Notes under the pieces: model-generated
What the model was told of the DNA's origin: nothing
The model's database searches: none
The model's input: only the letters and a program-made list of their open reading frames with translations
Translations under genes and position numbers: made by a program
Shown here: positions 55,339 to 64,000 of the stretch, piece after piece
Numbering within the stretch: position 1 is the first letter of the stretch
How the letters are laid out: each line of letters opens with the position of its first letter
Assembly (NCBI RefSeq): GCF_021556395.1
Contig: NZ_JAKGCS010000017.1
Span: 124,001 to 188,000, forward strand
Direction of reading: 5' to 3'
Origin: Acuticoccus kalidii
Lineage (GTDB): Bacteria; Pseudomonadota; Alphaproteobacteria; Rhizobiales; Amorphaceae
Length of the DNA: 64,000 nucleotides

Positions 55339-55985
55339 GAGAGGTCGGCCACACCGTCCGCGGGGAGCGACGACGGATCACGCTTGAAGCCGGAGCCGCC
55401 CAGAAGGCTCTCGGTCTCGTAGAGCGGCAGTCCGACGACGTTGAAATACGACCCGACGAGCCCGGTGACGAACCCGCCCGCGCGCCCCTGGATCGCGTAA
55501 CCCCCGGCCTTCCCGTCCCATTCGGCGCTCGCCAGATAGTCGGCGATCTCACGGTCGGAGAGGCGCTTCATCTTGACCCGCGTCTCGACGAGCCGCTCGC
55601 GCATCTTCCCGCGCGGCCCCTTCACGACGACGGCGGTCATCACCCGGTGATTGTTGCCGGACAGATTTTTGAGGCACGCCTCGGCGACCTCGAAGGAATC
55701 CGCTTTCGGCAGGATGCGCCGGCCGAGACAAACGACGGTGTCGGCCGCGAGCACATAAGTGTTGGTCGGATCGAGCACCTCACGCACCCGGTCCCACGCG
55801 ACCTCGGCCTTCCGACGCGCGAGGCGCAAGGCATAGGTCTTCGGACGCTCCTTGGTGAGGGGCGTCTCGTCGATGTCGGCAGGAGACAGATGATCCGGTA
55901 CGTATCCGATCTGCTCTAGAAGCTGGAGCCGCCGTGGCGAACCGGACGCCAGAACGAGAACGGAATTGCCGCGCGCTCGCGCCAT
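55335..55985 (-). CDS. maf: Maf-family nucleotide pyrophosphatase
   Basis: 216 residues. Motifs ASGSPRRLQLL, LAADTVVCLG and the Ser/Lys-rich active-site loops define the Maf/Ham1-like fold; KAGGYAIQGRAGGFV is the dTTP/UTP pyrophosphatase-type signature. It removes modified or excess nucleotides and in some bacteria slows septation. It follows infA by 4 nt and overlaps yacG. Confidence 0.94.
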   Translation of the reverse strand: MARARGNSVLVLASGSPRRLQLLEQIGYVPDHLSPADIDETPLTKERPKTYALRLARRKAEVAWDRVREVLDPTNTYVLAADTVVCLGRRILPKADSFEVAEACLKNLSGNNHRVMTAVVVKGPRGKMRERLVETRVKMKRLSDREIADYLASAEWDGKAGGYAIQGRAGGFVTGLVGSYFNVVGLPLYETESLLGGSGFKRDPSSLPADGVADLS

Positions 55986-55989
55986 CGGC

Positions 55990-56208
55990 TCACTTGTAAC
56001 GGTAGGTAATGCGACCCTTGGTGAGGTCGTACGGGGTCATCTCGACCAAGACCTTGTCGCCAGCGAGCACGCGAATGCGGTTCTTGCGCATCCGACCGGC
56101 CGTGTGGGCGATGATCTCGTGGTCGTTCTCGAGTTTCACGCGGAATGTCGCGTTGGGCAGGAGTTCGGTCACTTGCCCCGGAAACTCCAATACTTCTTCT
56201 TTCGCCAT
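55990..56208 (-). CDS. infA: Translation initiation factor IF-1
   Basis: 72 residues, full length: [20 protein letters not shown], the OB-fold, [17 protein letters not shown] and [13 protein letters not shown] at the end. It occupies the ribosomal A site during initiation. ATG at 56208 is conserved; 96 nt separate it from the phosphatase gene, so a separate promoter is likely. Confidence 0.98.
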   Translation of the reverse strand: MAKEEVLEFPGQVTELLPNATFRVKLENDHEIIAHTAGRMRKNRIRVLAGDKVLVEMTPYDLTKGRITYRYK

Positions 56209-56304
56209 GGGCGCCTTTTGGGTTGGTTGCACACCGGACGTGCGGCCTATGCCGCTATCCATGCAATAAGGTAAGAACTGCGGCAAGAGGTTCCAGTGCC
56301 GCGA

Positions 56305-56733
56305 CTAACGCGCAAACCGCTCGCGCACCATCGCATCCAGCGCGTCACGGCAGGAGCGGTAGCTATCCATAATCTGCTCGCGAGACCCATCCGTACCCGA
56401 CGGGTCGAGCGTTGGCCAGTACTCTACATCGAAGGACTGCGTTCTGGCGAGATCGAGAACGTGATGGTGCGCCTCCGGCGCCAACGTGACGACGAGATCG
56501 AACGAGGTGTCGGCGAGCTCGTCCAGCGTGCGCGGCATGCGTTTCGAGATGTCGAGCTCGCGCTCGGCCATCACGGCGGCGGCGAACGGGTCCGGCCGGC
56601 CATGCTCGACCCCGGCGGAGCGGATATAGACGGCCGGCGCGTAGATGCGGGCAAAGGCGGCGGCCATCGGCGAGCGGATCGCGTTGTGCCGGCACACGAA
56701 GAGCACCGACCCGAGGGGTGTCGTCACGTTCAC
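56305..56733 (-). CDS. Low-molecular-weight phosphotyrosine phosphatase family protein
   Basis: 142 residues. The P-loop is C14-RHNAI-R20-S (CX5R), with a late acidic [12 protein letters not shown] that may supply the general acid. It belongs to the LMW-PTP/ArsC-like fold; the conserved position in the hisD-infA cluster of alphaproteobacteria suggests a housekeeping dephosphorylation role rather than arsenate resistance. GTG overlaps the UPF0262 stop (GTGA). Confidence 0.88.
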   Translation of the reverse strand: MNVTTPLGSVLFVCRHNAIRSPMAAAFARIYAPAVYIRSAGVEHGRPDPFAAAVMAERELDISKRMPRTLDELADTSFDLVVTLAPEAHHHVLDLARTQSFDVEYWPTLDPSGTDGSREQIMDSYRSCRDALDAMVRERFAR

Positions 56734-57230
56734 CCCTTGAAATGAAGCGCGCAGATCAGCGTGAACAGCCGGCGCGCCGTATCGTGATCGACCTCGATCT
56801 TGCCTTCGAGCCGCTCGATCAGAAGCCGCGAGCCTTCGTTGTGGACACCCCGCCGGCCCATGTCGATCGCTTCGATCTGCGCCGGCGCCGCCGAGCGGAT
56901 CGCCGAAAAGTAGCTTTCGCAGATCAAGAAATAATCCTTCACCACCTTTCGCAGCGGCTTCAGCGACAGGATGTGCGTCATGAAGCCCGTGCCGTCTTCG
57001 GTCGCGAGATTGAAGACGAGGCGGTTTTCCCGGATCGCCAGATGCAGCCGGTAGGGGCCGGGCGGGCTGTCGAGCGGGCGGAAGTGGTTTTCCTCGAGGA
57101 GGTCGTAGACCGCGATCGCCCGTTCGTGCTCGACATCCGGGTTGCCGCGCTCGATCGACGTCTCGTCGAGCGTCACGACGACGAGACGGTCGGGCTTCGG
57201 CGTGTCGGTCGGCGCGGGCTCATCGACCAT
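56730..57230 (-). CDS. UPF0262 family protein
   Basis: 166 residues, no membrane segments. The conserved family core is [42 protein letters not shown] and [13 protein letters not shown]. Function is unknown; the family is confined largely to alphaproteobacteria and sits between hisD and the phosphatase gene. It starts 12 nt after hisD. Confidence 0.92.
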   Translation of the reverse strand: MVDEPAPTDTPKPDRLVVVTLDETSIERGNPDVEHERAIAVYDLLEENHFRPLDSPPGPYRLHLAIRENRLVFNLATEDGTGFMTHILSLKPLRKVVKDYFLICESYFSAIRSAAPAQIEAIDMGRRGVHNEGSRLLIERLEGKIEVDHDTARRLFTLICALHFKG

Positions 57231-57242
57231 CGGACACGCCGA

Positions 57243-58532
57243 TCAGCCTTCGAGCCGCCGCAGGATCGAGAGGCGGTGCGCGTCGAGCCCTTCGGTGGAC
57301 GCGAGCTGCATCGCGTGGTCGGCCAACGCCTTGAGCCCCTCGGTCCCGACGCCGAGAAGCGTGGTGCGCTTCATGAAGTCGAGCAGTGAAAGGCCCGAGG
57401 AGAAGCGCGCCGAACGGCTCGTCGGCAGGACGTGGTTGGTGCCCGCGACATAATCACCGATCGCCTCGGGCGTCTGCGTGCCGAGGAAGATCGCGCCGGC
57501 ATGGGTGATCCGTTCGGCGAGAGCGTCCGGGTCGGCGATGGCGAGTTCGAGGTGTTCGGGGGCGAGCCGGTCGACGAGATCGACGGCTTCGTCAAGCTCA
57601 CCCACCCGGATGATGGCGCCATGCTCGCGCCAGCTCGCGGTGGCAACGTCGCGGCGCGGAAGCTCGACGAGCTGCCGCTCGACCGCATTCGCCACGTCCT
57701 CGGCGAGCATCGGATCGTTGGTGATGAGGATCGACTGCGCCGCCTCGTCGTGCTCGGCCTGGGCGAGGAGGTCGGCCGCGATGTGCTCGGGATTCGCGGT
57801 GTGATCGGCGACGACGACGACCTCCGACGGACCGGCGACGAGGTCGATCCCGACCGCGCCGAAGACCTGGCGCTTGGCCGAGGCCACGAAGGCGTTGCCC
57901 GGCCCCACGATCTTGTCGACGGGGGCGATCGTCTCGGTGCCGTAGGCGAGGGCCGCGATCGCCTGCGCGCCGCCGACGCGGTAAATCTCGGTAACGCCCG
58001 CGAGATCGGCGGCCGCGAGCACGATCGGCGCGAGAACGGCATCCGGCGCGGGCACGGTGATGACGATCCGCTCCACACCGGCGACCTTGGCGGGCACCGC
58101 GTTCATCAGCACCGAGCTCGGATAGGCCGCAAGGCCACCCGGCACGTAGAGCCCGACCGAGGATAGCGGTGTCCAGCGCCAGCCGAGCGTCGCGCCCGCC
58201 TCGTCGACATAACGTGCATCGGCGGGGCGCTGGCGCTCGTGGAAGGCGGCGATGCGATCGCGCGCGAAGGACAGCGCCTCGATCGCCTCGTTCGACACCG
58301 CGGCGCGCGCCGCGGCGATTTCCTCGCGCGTCACCCGCATCGGATGCGCGGCGTAATCGAACCGATCGAACCGCTTGGTGTATTCGGCGAGCGCCGCGTC
58401 GCCGCGGGCGCGCACGTCGGCGATGATGCCGGCGACAATGTCGGTCACGTCCTGCGAGAGCTCGCGCTGATCGGCGAGGAGCGCGGCGAAGCTGTCGGCG
58501 AAGTGGGAGTCGCGGGTATCGAGACGGCGCAT
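57243..58532 (-). CDS. hisD: Histidinol dehydrogenase
   Basis: 429 residues. Signature [34 protein letters not shown] and catalytic EHLEL with GTNHVLPT are present. It performs the last two oxidations of histidine synthesis with NAD and zinc. ATG at 58532 follows GGAAGGAGG and overlaps the DUF2948 stop by one base (TGATG). Confidence 0.97.
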   Translation of the reverse strand: MRRLDTRDSHFADSFAALLADQRELSQDVTDIVAGIIADVRARGDAALAEYTKRFDRFDYAAHPMRVTREEIAAARAAVSNEAIEALSFARDRIAAFHERQRPADARYVDEAGATLGWRWTPLSSVGLYVPGGLAAYPSSVLMNAVPAKVAGVERIVITVPAPDAVLAPIVLAAADLAGVTEIYRVGGAQAIAALAYGTETIAPVDKIVGPGNAFVASAKRQVFGAVGIDLVAGPSEVVVVADHTANPEHIAADLLAQAEHDEAAQSILITNDPMLAEDVANAVERQLVELPRRDVATASWREHGAIIRVGELDEAVDLVDRLAPEHLELAIADPDALAERITHAGAIFLGTQTPEAIGDYVAGTNHVLPTSRSARFSSGLSLLDFMKRTTLLGVGTEGLKALADHAMQLASTEGLDAHRLSILRRLEG

Positions 58533-58996
58533 CAGCGAGCCTCCTTCCCCAGGCGGTGGTTCGGTCGCATCGACGCGCTCCACGCCGCGCCGAGATCGGT
58601 GAGCTGCGTCTCGATGCACTCCACCTCGAGACGGATCGCCGTGTCGCCGGAGCAAACGAGCGTGATCGCCCCGCCCGGCGCTTCGCCCGGATCGAACACG
58701 ATGGCGAGGATCGAAATCACCGCATCCTTCTCGTTCGGCCCGATCCCGGTGGCGCGCACGCTGCGAACCCGGTCGAAATGGAGCACGGAACGACGGCGCT
58801 GGTCGCCCTCGCGGCGGGTCTTGCGCGCGGACGTGCGCTCCCAGGCGAAGCGGTTCATCGGCAGCGAGAACTGGGCCGAGGTCGGCGACCAGCGGATATC
58901 GGCCACCTTCACCACGGCGTCCTGCACATGAGCGGAGATGACCGTCAGATCATCGAGATCGAGTGCGTAGAGCTTCAGCGGGCGAATCGTCGACAT
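58532..58996 (-). CDS. DUF2948 family protein
   Basis: 154 residues. It shows the family pattern LYALDLDDLTVISAHVQDAVVKVADI, FSLPMNRFAWER and LHFDRV, and a C-terminal VECIETQLTDLG. Function unknown; always near hisD and murA in alphaproteobacteria. It is soluble, with no signal peptide. It lies 71 nt after murA. Confidence 0.92.
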   Translation of the reverse strand: MSTIRPLKLYALDLDDLTVISAHVQDAVVKVADIRWSPTSAQFSLPMNRFAWERTSARKTRREGDQRRRSVLHFDRVRSVRATGIGPNEKDAVISILAIVFDPGEAPGGAITLVCSGDTAIRLEVECIETQLTDLGAAWSASMRPNHRLGKEAR

Positions 58997-59067
58997 GGTT
59001 GCGGCGTCCGGCGTAGGGGTCGGTTCAGCCTCGCCCTATAACCGGGTTCGGCGCGCGCCGCGAGGGG

Positions 59068-60357
59068 TCAGCCCGAAACGCGTTCGATCTGCGCCCCGCA
59101 TCGCGACAATTTCTGCTCGAGGCGCTCGAAACCGCGATCGAGATGATAGATGCGGGAGACTTCCGTCTCGCCTTCGGCGGCCAGCCCCGCGATCACGAGC
59201 GAGACCGAGGCGCGAAGGTCCGTCGCCATCACCGGCGCGCCCTTCAGCGACTTGACGCCCTCGATGGTCGCCGTCTGTCCGTTGAGGGAGATATTCGCAC
59301 CGAGCCGCGCGAGCTCCTGAACGTGCATGAAGCGGTTCTCGAAGATCGTCTCGGTGACGTGGCTGGTGCCCTTGCCGGCCGTCATCAGCGCCATGAACTG
59401 CGCCTGAAGGTCGGTCGGGAAGCCCGGATAGGGCGCGGTTTCGGCGTCGACCGCATAGATGCCGTGGCCGTTGCGCTTCACGCGCAGCCCGCGATTGGTG
59501 ACGGTGATGTCCGCCCCGGCCTCGCGCATCAGCTCGATCGGGCGTTCGAGATGGGTGGGGCTCGCGCCCTCGAGGGTCACATCGCCGCCGGCCATCGCGA
59601 CCGCAAGGGCGTAGGTGCCCGTCTCGATCCGGTCCGGCATCACCGTGTGACGTGCGCCGCGCAGGCGGGGCACACCCTCGATATAAATGGTCGAGTTGCC
59701 GTGTCCCTCGATCTTCGCCCCCATGGCGATGAGGCACTCGGCGAGGTCGGCGATTTCCGGCTCGCAGGCGGCGTTCTCGATCACCGTCTCGCCGCGGGCG
59801 AGCGTCGAGGCCATCAGCAGCGTGTGCGTCGCGCCGACCGAGGCCTTGGGCAGGCGCACGCGGTTGCCGATGAGGCCGCCGCGCGCCTTGGCGACGACAT
59901 AGCCGCGATCGATGTCGATCTCGGCGCCGAGGTCGCGCAGACCGTCGATGAAGAAATCCACAGGACGCGTGCCGATCGCGCAGCCGCCGGGCAGCGAGAC
60001 GCGCGCCTCGCCCATCCGCGCGAGGAGCGGGCCGATGACCCAGAAGCTCGCCCGCATCTTGGACACGAGGTCATAGGGCGCTGTGGTGTCGACGATCGCA
60101 CGGGCGAGGAGGTCGACGGTTTGCCCGGCGAGCTGGTCCTGCCCGGAGCGTTTGCCCTGGAAGGAGGTGTCGACGCCGTGATTGGCGAGGATGTGGAAGA
60201 GCTGCTGAACGTCGGCGAGGCGCGGGACGTTTTCGAGCGTCAGCGTCTCGTCGGTCAGAAGAGAGGCGATCATCAGCGGCAGGGCCGCGTTCTTCGCGCC
60301 CGAAATGGGGATGGTCCCCTCAAGCGGAGCACCGCCCTTGATGCGAATGCGATCCAT
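59068..60357 (-). CDS. murA: UDP-N-acetylglucosamine 1-carboxyvinyltransferase MurA
   Basis: 429 residues. Key features are [16 protein letters not shown], the PEP-binding Cys126 in [12 protein letters not shown] (the fosfomycin target) and [11 protein letters not shown]. It commits UDP-GlcNAc to peptidoglycan synthesis. ATG at 60357 (MDRIRIKGG) is the conserved start. It heads the hisD-infA-yacG cluster, and its upstream region carries three GANTC sites. Confidence 0.97.
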   Translation of the reverse strand: MDRIRIKGGAPLEGTIPISGAKNAALPLMIASLLTDETLTLENVPRLADVQQLFHILANHGVDTSFQGKRSGQDQLAGQTVDLLARAIVDTTAPYDLVSKMRASFWVIGPLLARMGEARVSLPGGCAIGTRPVDFFIDGLRDLGAEIDIDRGYVVAKARGGLIGNRVRLPKASVGATHTLLMASTLARGETVIENAACEPEIADLAECLIAMGAKIEGHGNSTIYIEGVPRLRGARHTVMPDRIETGTYALAVAMAGGDVTLEGASPTHLERPIELMREAGADITVTNRGLRVKRNGHGIYAVDAETAPYPGFPTDLQAQFMALMTAGKGTSHVTETIFENRFMHVQELARLGANISLNGQTATIEGVKSLKGAPVMATDLRASVSLVIAGLAAEGETEVSRIYHLDRGFERLEQKLSRCGAQIERVSG

Positions 60358-60425
60358 AGCCCGCCCCCTCAACTCGAAATACGCAGGGGGCAGTCAGAGC
60401 GAAACGGGACCGACCCCAGAATATC

Positions 60426-60486
60426 GAGTCGCTACGAGAGGCTGAGGCCGCAATCAACGACCATCGCGACTCCTCGCCGGAGAGTC
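60426..60486 (-). promoter_or_regulatory. Three GANTC sites upstream of murA
   Basis: GAGTC 60426-60430, GACTC 60468-60472 and GAGTC 60482-60486 fall within 61 bp, 70-130 bp before the murA start. This density suggests CcrM/GcrA-dependent control of the murA cluster through the cell cycle. Confidence 0.55.
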
Positions 60487-60556
60487 CGCCGACATCCCGG
60501 AGCCTGCGACATTTAGATCACAACGAAGCTGCCCGGGCCAATGCCGCACGGGATGA

Positions 60557-62551
60557 TCAGGCGCTGACGGAGACGATATAGGGACCGGGCGACTCCCGCC
60601 GGCCGTGTGCCCCGATATAGGATGCGACATCTGCTTCCGGCAGCGGCCGGCTATAGAAGTAGCCTTGCAGCTCGTCGTAACCCGCCTCGCGCGCAAACTG
60701 ACGCTGCGTTTCCGTTTCGATGCCTTCCGCCGTCACATCGAGATCCATGGCGACGCTCATCGCGCTGATTGTCCGCAGAACTTCGCCGACGCGATCGGCT
60801 TGGCCCAGCGACATGAAATAGGACCGATCGACCTTCACCTTGTCGAACGGGAACTTCCAGAGATAGCTGAGGCTCGAATAGCCGGTGCCGAAGTCGTCCA
60901 TGACGAGACGGACACCGAGCTGCTTCAGCTCGCCAAGCTGATGGCCGACTTTCGCCGAATCCTTGATGAGCAGGCTTTCCGTCACTTCGAGAGATAGCCG
61001 GCTCCCGTCGAGCCCGCTCTCCTTCAAAGCCGCCGCGACGACCGCAACGACATTGCCTTCGAACTGTTGCGGCGAAAGGTTCACGGAAACGGAAAGCGAA
61101 GGGTCCCATTCGGCGGCCACGCGGCACGCTCGCTTCAGCACCCACGCGCCGATGCGCGGCGTAAGACCCATCTCTTCGGCGACCGGAATGAACTTGTCCG
61201 GCGGAATGAAGCCACCGTTCTCGTCGGGCAGCCGCAGAAGCGCCTCGAATCCGGACAAGGCTTCGTCGTCGGCGCGATGAATGGGCTGGAAGTTGAGAAG
61301 GAAACTCGACGCCTCGACAGCACGGCGAAGCTGAAGCCGCATCATGACACGCGCCCGCTGGATCTCGTCCATGCCCGGCTCGTAGAGAACGGCATGGTCC
61401 CGTCCACTCTCCTTCGCCCGATAAAGCGCAATGTCGGCGCACTTCTGGATCATTTCGGGTTCGATTCCGTGATCCGGGAGGATCGCGATGCCGAGGCTCG
61501 CGCTAATGCTGACCGGATGATTTTCGACGGTTTCGATCTGCCGGATATCACGGACGATATTCTCGGCAAGAGCCATCGCCTGATCGGCCGAATCGATCGG
61601 CTGGAGGATGGCGAACTCGTCTCCACCCAGCCGAGCGAAGGGTTCATCTGCCGACAAATGCGCGAGCGTTCGCCCGGCGATGCAGCGGAGCACCGCATCA
61701 CCAACGTCGTGGCCGAGCGAATCGTTGATGAACTTGAAGCCGTCGAGGTCGATGAAGTGGACGGCGAAGGTGTCACCCGACAGGCGCGCGCGGCGGGTCG
61801 ATTCGGAGAGACGGCGCTGGAATTCGTAACGATTGGCGATGCCGGTCAAAGGATCATGATGCGCGAGGAAGTTGATCTGCTCATCCGCCCGCCGCTGCCG
61901 AAATAGGAGGAAGGCGACCATGCATGAGGATAGAATTGCCAGCGCGACCAACGCCGAAGTCAAAACGATCGAACCGACCATCTCGTCGCGATAGATCGAC
62001 CGCATGTGCGTCTCGTCCCGATAAAGCACCGCAGTCCCCGTGGTTCGCCCGTTGGCGGCGACGAAGGGCACCTCTGAACGAACGATAAACCGCGGCTCGT
62101 CGCCCGCATCCAGCTTCAGGATCTGCGCCGGACTCCCGTGGGCGGGCAAAGCGGTGAAATATTCGAGCGTTTCGGCCGGAAGCTCCGCGAAGGGATCCTC
62201 ATGGTTCTCGAAATTGAGAACCATCTCTCCAGCCGCATTCCGAATCTCGATATAGGAGAACCCACCACCGATAACGACGCGCTCGAGCAAGGCACGCTCA
62301 TCGTCGGAAACCGGGAGGCCGTTCAGCAACCGCGCCGCCGACGATTGGTTCGACAAGAGATGCTCCGCCCAGTTCCGGGCATTCGCGTAGCTCGTTTCCT
62401 CCAGCTCGTTATCGACCGAGGATATCGATACGAACACGATCGCGGTATAGAAGGCGAGGACGAGGACGATGGAGAGGAGATTGAGCCCGAGAGCATATCC
62501 AATCGAATATCGGATCGAGGTGGGTCGCTCTTCGCGCACAATGGATTCCAA
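60557..62551 (-). CDS. Membrane-bound GGDEF-EAL cyclic-di-GMP protein
   Basis: About 664 residues. Two membrane segments (about 15-43 and 190-218) flank a periplasmic sensor region. GGDEF is intact (RLGGDEFA near residue 310), so diguanylate cyclase activity is possible; the EAL domain is intact too (FEALLRL near 435, EVTESLL, DDFGTGYSSL, TAEGIET), so phosphodiesterase activity is expected. There is no ATG: TTG at 62551 has GAGGT 9 nt upstream and is preferred; GTG 62539 is an alternative, and an open frame up to TTG 62752 adds unlikely AT-rich sequence. It is divergent from the glycosyltransferase gene. Confidence 0.9.
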   Translation of the reverse strand: MESIVREERPTSIRYSIGYALGLNLLSIVLVLAFYTAIVFVSISSVDNELEETSYANARNWAEHLLSNQSSAARLLNGLPVSDDERALLERVVIGGGFSYIEIRNAAGEMVLNFENHEDPFAELPAETLEYFTALPAHGSPAQILKLDAGDEPRFIVRSEVPFVAANGRTTGTAVLYRDETHMRSIYRDEMVGSIVLTSALVALAILSSCMVAFLLFRQRRADEQINFLAHHDPLTGIANRYEFQRRLSESTRRARLSGDTFAVHFIDLDGFKFINDSLGHDVGDAVLRCIAGRTLAHLSADEPFARLGGDEFAILQPIDSADQAMALAENIVRDIRQIETVENHPVSISASLGIAILPDHGIEPEMIQKCADIALYRAKESGRDHAVLYEPGMDEIQRARVMMRLQLRRAVEASSFLLNFQPIHRADDEALSGFEALLRLPDENGGFIPPDKFIPVAEEMGLTPRIGAWVLKRACRVAAEWDPSLSVSVNLSPQQFEGNVVAVVAAALKESGLDGSRLSLEVTESLLIKDSAKVGHQLGELKQLGVRLVMDDFGTGYSSLSYLWKFPFDKVKVDRSYFMSLGQADRVGEVLRTISAMSVAMDLDVTAEGIETETQRQFAREAGYDELQGYFYSRPLPEADVASYIGAHGRRESPGPYIVSVSA

Positions 62552-62998
62552 TCTACATGACCTCGCAAAAGCGAGAATACGCCGTCTGTCTATCCCCAGG
62601 CTTGAGCGATAGATCCTACCTATGCTCACCGGATATTGCGGCTCTTTTGCGGCCAAACACCAGAAGATTAGCAATATTGATGCAGTAATTCTTTCATAAG
62701 ATTTCACGAATTGCGGAATAGAGTGGAACCATTGAGGTTTGCCTTTGGGCAATTTCGTGAACGGGAAGTCAGGGAGAACGCTCAGCCGGGCGACACCGTG
62801 TCGAGTCCACCGCTTGGCCGCCCTTCTTCTGAGATTCCGTGAAATAAATCATCTTCACCGTCACCCCGCCTAGCACAAAGATTTAAACTATATTGACATT
62901 CGTGGTCGTCCCTCTCGCCATATTGATAACCTCATGTGCCGCATGCGGTCAGACAGACGCTCAGGCTTGATGTCTCACGCCATCGGCAGGGAGTTTAG
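62552..62998. other. AT-richer divergent intergenic region
   Basis: 447 bp between the GGDEF-EAL gene and the glycosyltransferase gene with no supported gene. It must carry both promoters. TTGACA at 62893-62898 is a good -35 for the glycosyltransferase, but the best -10-like CATATT is 20 bp away, which is long. Confidence 0.55.
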
Positions 62999-64000
62999 AT
63001 GAATATCTTCGCGTTCGCAGTCGGCACGCGCGGCGATGTCGAGCCATTCCTCGCTATCGCTGCCGCGCTGCAAGATCGGGGTCACTCGGTCCAGCTCGCC
63101 GCCCCGGCCGATCAGCGTGATTGGATCGAAAAAGCCGGCATCCGGGCAATCGATATGCCGTTCGAGGCAAAGTCGGTGATGGCCTCGGCCGATATGCAAA
63201 AAACCATTTCGAGCGGCCGAAATATCTTCAGTCAGACCAGCGCCATCCTTCCGAAATTGCGGCAAGGCTTTGCCGAAATGCTCCGCCGGGTCCATGACGC
63301 GAGCGCCGACGCGGACGTGATCCTGTCGGGCCAGCTCGGTATGAACATCCCGGCCGCCGTCGCCGCGGTTCGGCGGATCCCGTTCCTGCCGACGACCTTC
63401 TTTCCGTATCTTCCGACCCACGCCTTCCCGAGCCCCGTGGTCTCGGTCCGCCAGCTCGGCCCCCTCAACCACACGACCTATTCGCTCGTCCTCGGCCAGC
63501 TCGCACGCAGCGTGAAGCCGATGATCGACGGCTATCGCACGGCCCACGGCCTGCCGGTCACGCGCAAGCCGTTCACGTTGCGCCTCACCAAGGAGAACCG
63601 GCCGGTCGCGATCGCCTGGAGCCGTCATATCGTGCCGATGCCGGACGATTATGGCGCCGGCGCCTTTCAGCCCGGCACCATCGCGACGCCGAGCCCGCTG
63701 CGCGATCTCACCGGCACCGCAGCCCCCGGCGATGCGCTTCTCGAGTGGATCGCCAAAGGTCCCGCCCCGGTGTTCATCGGCTTCGGATCGATGCCCGTCG
63801 GGGACACGGCCGCGACGCTCGACCTCTTCAAGAACGCGCTGCGCGAGCTCGGCCAACGCGGTGTCCTCGTCGGCGGGTGGTCGGATTTTCCGGAGGGGGA
63901 GAGCGACGAACTTTATTGCACGCACACGGTCGACTATGCGCGCCTTCTGCCCTATTGCGCCGCCGCCATCCATCATGGCGGCGCCGGAACGCTGCACTCC
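62999..64000 (+). CDS. GT1-type glycosyltransferase (UDP-glucosyltransferase-like), cut by the window end
   Basis: 334 codons are visible from ATG 62999 (AGGGAG upstream). The N-terminal donor/acceptor domain opens with MNIFAFAVGTRGDVEPFLAIAAAL, the pattern of MGT and sterol 3-beta-glucosyltransferase-like enzymes, and FIGFGSMPVGD near 260 starts the nucleotide-binding domain; HHGGAGTLHS at the end of the window is the sugar-nucleotide signature. It should transfer a sugar to a lipid, sterol or small hydrophobic acceptor. The remaining 80-100 residues lie outside. Acceptor unknown. Confidence 0.9.
   Translation, partial: MNIFAFAVGTRGDVEPFLAIAAALQDRGHSVQLAAPADQRDWIEKAGIRAIDMPFEAKSVMASADMQKTISSGRNIFSQTSAILPKLRQGFAEMLRRVHDASADADVILSGQLGMNIPAAVAAVRRIPFLPTTFFPYLPTHAFPSPVVSVRQLGPLNHTTYSLVLGQLARSVKPMIDGYRTAHGLPVTRKPFTLRLTKENRPVAIAWSRHIVPMPDDYGAGAFQPGTIATPSPLRDLTGTAAPGDALLEWIAKGPAPVFIGFGSMPVGDTAATLDLFKNALRELGQRGVLVGGWSDFPEGESDELYCTHTVDYARLLPYCAAAIHHGGAGTLHS

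Noticed and set aside
56305-56733. Arsenate reductase function for the small phosphatase-like protein
   Set aside because: The CX5R loop fits LMW phosphatases and there is no arsenic gene nearby; the conserved housekeeping context argues against it.

Overview
The window is a GC-rich (roughly two-thirds G+C) chromosomal segment of an alphaproteobacterium, most likely of the Hyphomicrobiales (Rhizobiales). The placement rests on clade-typical genes and orders: gcrA and a DivL-type pseudokinase with Tyr in place of the phospho-His, clusters of GANTC (CcrM) sites in promoters, the fused TsaE-AmgK protein followed by murU-addB-addA-trxA, the order phoR-pstSCAB-phoU-phoB, argD-argF-hslO, and murA-DUF2948-hisD-UPF0262-phosphatase-infA-maf-yacG. 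No rRNA, tRNA, CRISPR array, prophage or intact insertion sequence was seen. The species cannot be named from the sequence alone.

Region by region. (1) 1-6950, minus: a large iterative-type reducing polyketide synthase (KS-AT-DH-cMT-ER-KR, cut by the window start), preceded by about 1 kb of AT-richer DNA without convincing genes. (2) 7971-20205: a sugar or polyol uptake and catabolism locus. It holds a ribose-type ABC transporter (binding protein, two different permeases, double ATPase), a cytoplasmic regulator that fuses a winged helix to a solute-binding-protein fold, two short-chain dehydrogenases, a ThDP enzyme, and a divergent NIT-domain chemoreceptor. A perfect 16-bp palindrome lies between transporter and chemoreceptor. 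(3) 20267-33355, minus: a KpsS-like capsule protein, grpE, trxA, addA, addB, murU, tsaE-amgK and divL in a tightly packed, largely overlapping run covering protein folding, recombination repair, cell-wall recycling and cell-cycle signalling. (4) 33476-42252: msrP, then the phosphate regulon with a three-heptamer Pho box before pstS. (5) 42320-51791: gcrA divergent from argD-argF, then an MgtC-like protein, hslO and an RND efflux adaptor/pump pair. (6) 51920-60357, minus: a TPR lipoprotein-like or secreted protein, rpmJ, minE-minD-minC and the murA-to-yacG housekeeping cluster. (7) 60557-64000: a membrane GGDEF-EAL protein and a divergent GT1-type glycosyltransferase cut by the window end.

Functional links. 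Several genes converge on envelope and cell-cycle control: MurA makes UDP-MurNAc precursors de novo while AmgK-MurU can recycle MurNAc; MinCDE place the septum; DivL and GcrA belong to the CtrA/CcrM circuitry; and dense GANTC clusters sit upstream of gcrA/argD and of murA. The PKS domain order resembles RkpA-like synthases implicated in capsule lipid formation, and a KpsS-like protein lies 13 kb away, but a shared pathway is only a hypothesis. The most unusual items are the HTH-SBP fusion regulator and two perfect RNA hairpins that place the start codons of the MgtC-like gene and the efflux adaptor gene inside their 3' arms.
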